A stretch of 64,000 nt of DNA from Chrysogorgia sp. JL179-B06 (taxonomy: Eukaryota > Cnidaria > Anthozoa > Scleralcyonacea > Chrysogorgiidae). Made by a program: the position numbers and the translations under genes. The notes beneath the pieces are model-generated. The model worked only from the letters and a program-made list of their open reading frames with translations, had not been told where the DNA came from and searched no databases. Positions 59,745-64,000 of the stretch are shown here, one piece after another; positions within the stretch are counted from its first letter, which is position 1, and every line of letters begins with the position of its first letter. The stretch spans positions 3,280,001 to 3,344,000 of the forward strand of contig JAYKKM010000196.1 of NCBI GenBank assembly GCA_035772405.1, in the 5' to 3' direction.

Positions 59745-62700
59745 ATGTCCGAAAGAATAGATAGCAGGAGGCCACGTATTTCTGAAATAGAAAAGGATTC
59801 CAGACGAAGCTGGCTTGTATGTCTAGGAGCTGCTCTCCTCGTTGGTTTTAGTATGGCAGTAAATAATAGTTTTGGTGTGTTATTTGTAAGCCTGCTAGAT
59901 GAATTCGACGAAAGTAGATCTAAAATTGGTAAGTGACACATATACTGCATTGGAGGTCGAAAGTATGAGTGTTGTCGTTGTTGTCGTTGTTGTCATTATT
60001 GTTGTCATTGTTGATGTTGTTATAGCATCGTTTGGTCTTGTTGCTTAACACTAAGTTGTACACATAATTGTACAGTAATTGATTATTAAAATGACCAGAT
60101 AACTGACGACTATATATATATATTTTTTTTTTTCGCAGCGTGGATTGGCTCATTTGAATTCATTTGGTATATGTTGGTATCACCAGTGTGTCACAGTCTT
60201 ACGCAATCATATGGTTTCCGTCCAGTCGTTTTTGTTGGCGCAATCTTTTTTTCTCTTGGTTTCCTTTCCACATCTTTCGCTAACCACATTGGCCTAATTT
60301 ATATAACATACGGGCTTTTGTTGGGCACTGGCACGTGTTTGCTCTACATTCCTGCTGTTACTGTTTTACCGTACTATTTTCACATTAATTTATCCACAGC
60401 TTATGGTATGGTTATTTCAACTAACAGTCTCTTTACGTTGTGGTTTGCACCTGTCTATGAACATATAATAAGAAAATACGGATGGCGGTTGACGCTGAAA
60501 ATCTTAACTGTCTTAATCGTCCCTCTGGGATTCGCATGTTGCTTTTTCCCGAAAAAAGGACAGATTTCATTGGAAGACGAAAAAGAATCGAAAAGCAAAC
60601 TTAGTTCTTCGCTGTTAAGAGTTGTTAAAAATCAAGCGTTTGTCCTTTGGGTTTTCACAATGTTTCTCGTCTATTTAGGCCTATATATTCCATCAGTTTA
60701 TCTGGTAAGCTCTCACCACTATATATTATACCATATAGCCCAAGAAAGTAGTTAAACTTAAATCTTTTTAAACCTATAACGAAAACAAATTCAAAACTGA
60801 GGCATGGTTTGTGCTCGTTGACTGTCACCTCATAGAACTGATTTCGAAAAAGAAATACCTAATGGTTTCCGTGTTTGGATACTGTGATCCAAACACGCGG
60901 GAAGTTGCGAGACTGGAGAAAAGCGTAAAAGCTTTTCGAAAGTCGAGTCGATCACAGTATCCAAACACGGAAAAACGATTACATGTGTAGGTATTTATTT
61001 TTTAAAATAACATAAGAGAACGAGCAGCAAAACGTAAGGAAATGTTTGGCGGGAAATTTTCGTGTTTGCCGGATGGCTTGATCCAAAAACGGGTATAGTA
61101 GAACCTGCGTAGCATTACCTATTTTTAGCTATATTCTTAACTAAAAAGCGACGATAACTCTCTAGACGAATGTCGTGGTAACAGAAGAGTTCCGATATTA
61201 GTTGATCATTTCTTCACATTGACAAGTTGGTTTAATCGTGGTTTGATGAAGTTCGTTCAACAACGTTCTTGTTCAATAAACTTCATCAAACCGTGATCAA
61301 ACCAACTTGTCAGTTGTCAATGCATGAATAAATTAATTTGCTCAATTTTTTTTGCTCAACTGTTCTATTGTCATGACTTCGTCTGAGTTTTATCCGACGA
61401 TTGTGCATGCAACGTATAAACCAGGCCTGACTACCATTCATTGTTTCCCATTCTATAGATTTCATTCAGCAAAGACATTGGTATACCAACAGACGTCAGC
61501 GTCTACACCTTAAGCTGCTTATATGCGTTTGCTGGAATTGGAAAAGTAGTGGTGGGAAAGTTACTGGATACTTTTCACTGGAATATATTCATAGTAAACA
61601 GCCTAGCACTACTTACAATGGCCGTTGTTACTACTTTTCTACCATTGGCTAAAACTGTTGTTCATTTGTTTTTGTTTTCGAGTTTCTATGGTCTGGCCTT
61701 GGGTACGCAGTGTGTGATTGTCTTTATAATCAGTCCTCGACTTTGTCAACCTGAGGATGCCAAACAAGCCATTGCGTATCTTTTCGCTGCTTTGAGTATT
61801 CCTGGAGGAGTTGGTCCAATTATCGCAGGTAATTAGCAATTCCAAATTTTCGGCTTCCGTAAGAAGAAAGTTATTTTTAATCAGCGAAATAAAGCTTGTT
61901 TTGTGTCTCATTCTATTTATAAAAGAAATGGTTTCGCGTGCTCTATCGAATTTTAGTAGAAACTGACCATGGTCATTACAAATGCTGCATTCTGATTGGC
62001 AACTCAACCGTTGTCTATTCGTGATAGACCATGATGGCCAAACACGCTCAAAACAATGGCAGAAAACTCTCGTTTTGGGGAGGTTTCAGATGAGTTTTTG
62101 GATAATTTTTTGGAGAATGCATGATTTGTAATAGTCCACTAATTTGTTTCTACTAAAACAATTAGACAACTCGTCCTCATTGTCTATGAACGAATAGTCA
62201 ACTCAGGCTTCGCCTTCGTTGACTAATAATTCGCTCATAGACAACTCGGACTCGTTGTCTAATTGTTAAATGGATGCATGGAACAAGCCAAACTATATAA
62301 ACCTACTCCACCCCCCAAAACAAGTGTTGCTTAAATGAAAGTTCTTTGTCGCCTTACATGAGAATGGGTATTAGTTTTCTTCTAATCGTTTTAGTTTGAG
62401 AGAAATTTGGCTTTGTTTATCGTATTTTTGTAAATTGAAGGCGGTCGCTCCCATTAATTTTTGACGTCATTGAGTGATAGGAACACTATACACAAAGAAA
62501 CCCTTCACAATAGCATGACAATAACGTGGTCTTAGTCTATTGTGCAGGATTTCTATTCACGCTATTGTGAATTGATTTCTTTTCTTATTGATTTCTTTTC
62601 AAACAAAGTGTGCGCCAGAAAAAAAAAATCTGCATTTACATGAATTGGCTATTTTTTATTTTGGCTATTTATTTATGCTTCAATAATAAAATATCTCTAA

Positions 62701-63416
62701 AATAGCTTAAACGAAGTCAAATATTTCTTAAATTGCTCCTGTTCAAGTCATCAATTAAAACGCACCAAAAATAGCTTCCATGTTGAAAAATTTCACTATC
62801 GAATGCAAGAAATTGACTTTACAACTTGCCTGATAATACATAATAGCGTTGTGTTTCCATGCAGTCTTATCTATAAGTAACTGGTCACACTGCCCACAGT
62901 TAATAGAGTACACCTCCCTTTAAAAACAGTAATTATATACCCGTCCATTTCCCGATCCAAATTGGGAAATTCCAACCTCAAGGTGATTGGAAAAACTGCG
63001 CCGTTCAACGCGGCAATGTTTGCCCTAGCTTACACCTTGACTAAATAAGTCAAACAGATCATACTAAATTAGAATAACAGATTAGATATGAACCTTGGGT
63101 TAGTGCTAATCAATTTTTGAACTGCAAGGCCAAGATGAGAACGCCACGTCTAAAAATTATCGAAAAAGTCTCGTTTATGAAATGCTCTCTTCTTACGTGA
63201 TTTTTCTGACAACTATTTTTTTCAGCGTGGATATACGATACAACTAAGTCGTATCACATTTCTTTTTCAATCGCTGGTGGATTTTTTGCGGCTGCAGCCT
63301 TTCTTGGCGTAATTCTACCTCATGTAATTGAAAGGGGATGCTGCTCACCCTCGGAACTCCGCTGCGAAAATCAAAATGATTTCATTAACAATAACAGTGA
63401 ACATGAACTAAATTAA
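59745..63416 (+). CDS. SLC16-like monocarboxylate transporter (MFS), four exons
   Basis: Predicted 436-residue, roughly 12-helix plasma-membrane transporter. Exons: 59745-59928, 60139-60704, 61459-61828 and 63226-63416. All introns are GT/AG and phases 1, 0 and 1 keep the frame. ATG 59745 is the first in frame. TM1 has SWLVCLGAALLVGFSMAVNN followed by SFGVLFV and LLDEFDESRSKIAWIGS, the classic SLC16 TM1-TM2 order, but the usual DGGWGW is DSRRSW. Later come YGWRLTLK before TM6, a short cytoplasmic loop (KKGQISLEDEKESK), and IGIPTDVSVYTLSCLYAFAG starting the second half. The C-tail is short (NNNSEHELN). The family moves monocarboxylates, or in some members amino acids or creatine, often with a proton. 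The substrate cannot be told here. Confidence 0.85.
60852..60995. mobile_element. Palindromic MITE in transporter intron 2
   Basis: Ends aaatacct and aggtattt; strong inner arms ttccgtgtttggatactgtg and its inverse. Confidence 0.65.
61221..61312. mobile_element. Hairpin MITE in transporter intron 2
   Basis: gacaagttggtttaatcgtg and tttgatgaagtt pair with actt catcaaacc and gatcaaaccaacttgtc across a loop of about 25 bp; arms differ by one or two bases. Confidence 0.7.
62156..62268. mobile_element. Palindromic MITE in transporter intron 3
   Basis: acaattagacaactcg and cgttgtctaattgt arms with a further tgtctatgaacgaat / attcgctcatagaca pair inside. Confidence 0.65.
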
Positions 63417-64000
63417 TACTTCAATACATTACACTGTAATTTTTAGGGAGTAAAAGTTACCCTGAAAATAGGAGTAAATATTTGTCCACAGAATTCCCCG
63501 GTTTTGAGGGATAGAATTTAGAGGGGGGTAAAAATTACTCCTATGAACGAGGGTGAAATATACACCCAAAATAGGGACAAATGTTTGCATCATAATGTCC
63601 CGAGTTTTATATATAAAATACCCGTATGAGTGCTGGAAAAGAAAACTTATATATTCAATAACAAAATCTCTCTCCCTTACAGTCTCGTTATTGTTTACGA
63701 AATTTTTAAAAACACATAAAATAATATTAAAATGGCCGCCATTTATGAATAAGGTCTAGTATATTTATTACAAAATAATGTACCAAATGAATCCAAATAA
63801 TATATAAAATATATCGTGTATTACTCATGCATATATGTAAAGTAGAAACAAATTTTTGCACCCAAGAAGACCGAATCTATAAAAATAAACGTGTCTTTCC
63901 TTGTTGTTGGATAGCTAATATTAAACACATATATACCCCGTTTACACTGGCGAAACTATAGCCCGGGCCGCGAGCCCTTGTTTGGACCCGATCTGGGCTA
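63417..64000. other. 3' flank of the transporter gene with ACTGTAA/GAGTAA motifs
   Basis: Downstream of the stop, 63430-63560 has repeated gggagtaa, ttactcc and acactgtaa motifs like those at 34100-34330. The last 60 bases turn GC-rich (gtttacactggcgaaac, agcccgggcc) and may be the left edge of a MITE cut off by the window end. Confidence 0.4.

Overview
This is an AT-rich eukaryotic window from an invertebrate animal genome. Genes are spliced with GT/AG introns, (TA)n microsatellites are abundant, and mobile DNA makes up most of the sequence. The mix of transposable elements (BEL/Pao, Ty3/Gypsy, CR1/L2-like LINE, Penelope-like, tRNA-derived SINEs, many foldback MITEs) and a TGF-beta-type ligand gene point to a metazoan. 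A cnidarian, probably an anthozoan, is my best guess from memory of similar repeats; that placement is inference.

Three host genes can be reconstructed, all on the + strand. (1) At 3456-8140 is a two-exon secreted ligand of the TGF-beta superfamily, with a very short prodomain, a dibasic cleavage site and one missing cystine-knot cysteine. (2) At 21602-24854 is a two-exon gene for an unrecognised hydrophilic protein built from about ten 52-residue tandem repeats. It has an apparent frameshift near its N-terminus and a TTAA-flanked MITE in its intron. (3) At 59745-63416 is a four-exon, 436-residue SLC16/monocarboxylate-transporter-like MFS protein whose exons all join in phase.

The rest, left to right: 1-3455 has no recognisable gene. 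8.8-11.4 kb is a block of (TA)n arrays mixed with a 238-bp repeat and hammerhead-like hairpin/GAAAC motifs. 12.4-13.2 kb is a foldback element with a 9-bp target duplication. 15.3-18.9 kb holds tandem repeats, MITEs and a Penelope-like reverse-transcriptase fragment. 20.4-21.3 kb is a cluster of tRNA-derived SINEs and nested hairpins. 27.8-30.5 kb is a decayed LINE interrupted by an inverted SINE pair. 30.5-32.5 kb holds a possible DUF3504/Crypton-like relic and long hairpins.

The central structure is a 9.2-kb composite at 32571-41787: inverted terminal blocks of 16-17-bp tandem repeats, flanked by a 10-bp direct repeat. It encloses a Gypsy gag relic, a kinase-gene fragment and a structurally intact BEL/Pao retrotransposon (34786-41085) with near-identical LTRs and one long open frame. 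To its right come a Gypsy pol relic, more MITEs, and a second (TA)n block with hammerhead-like palindromes and a SINE (45.2-46.7 kb). Then follow a decayed BEL/Pao copy (48.6-52.8 kb) abutting a MULE/FLYWCH-like protein relic, a frameshifted PIN-like nuclease plus CXC-domain pseudogene (53.2-54.2 kb), three nested foldbacks (55.8-57.4 kb) and a second LINE relic (57.6-58.6 kb).

The genes show no operon-like relation. Family assignments come from reading translations and remembered motifs; no database search was possible.
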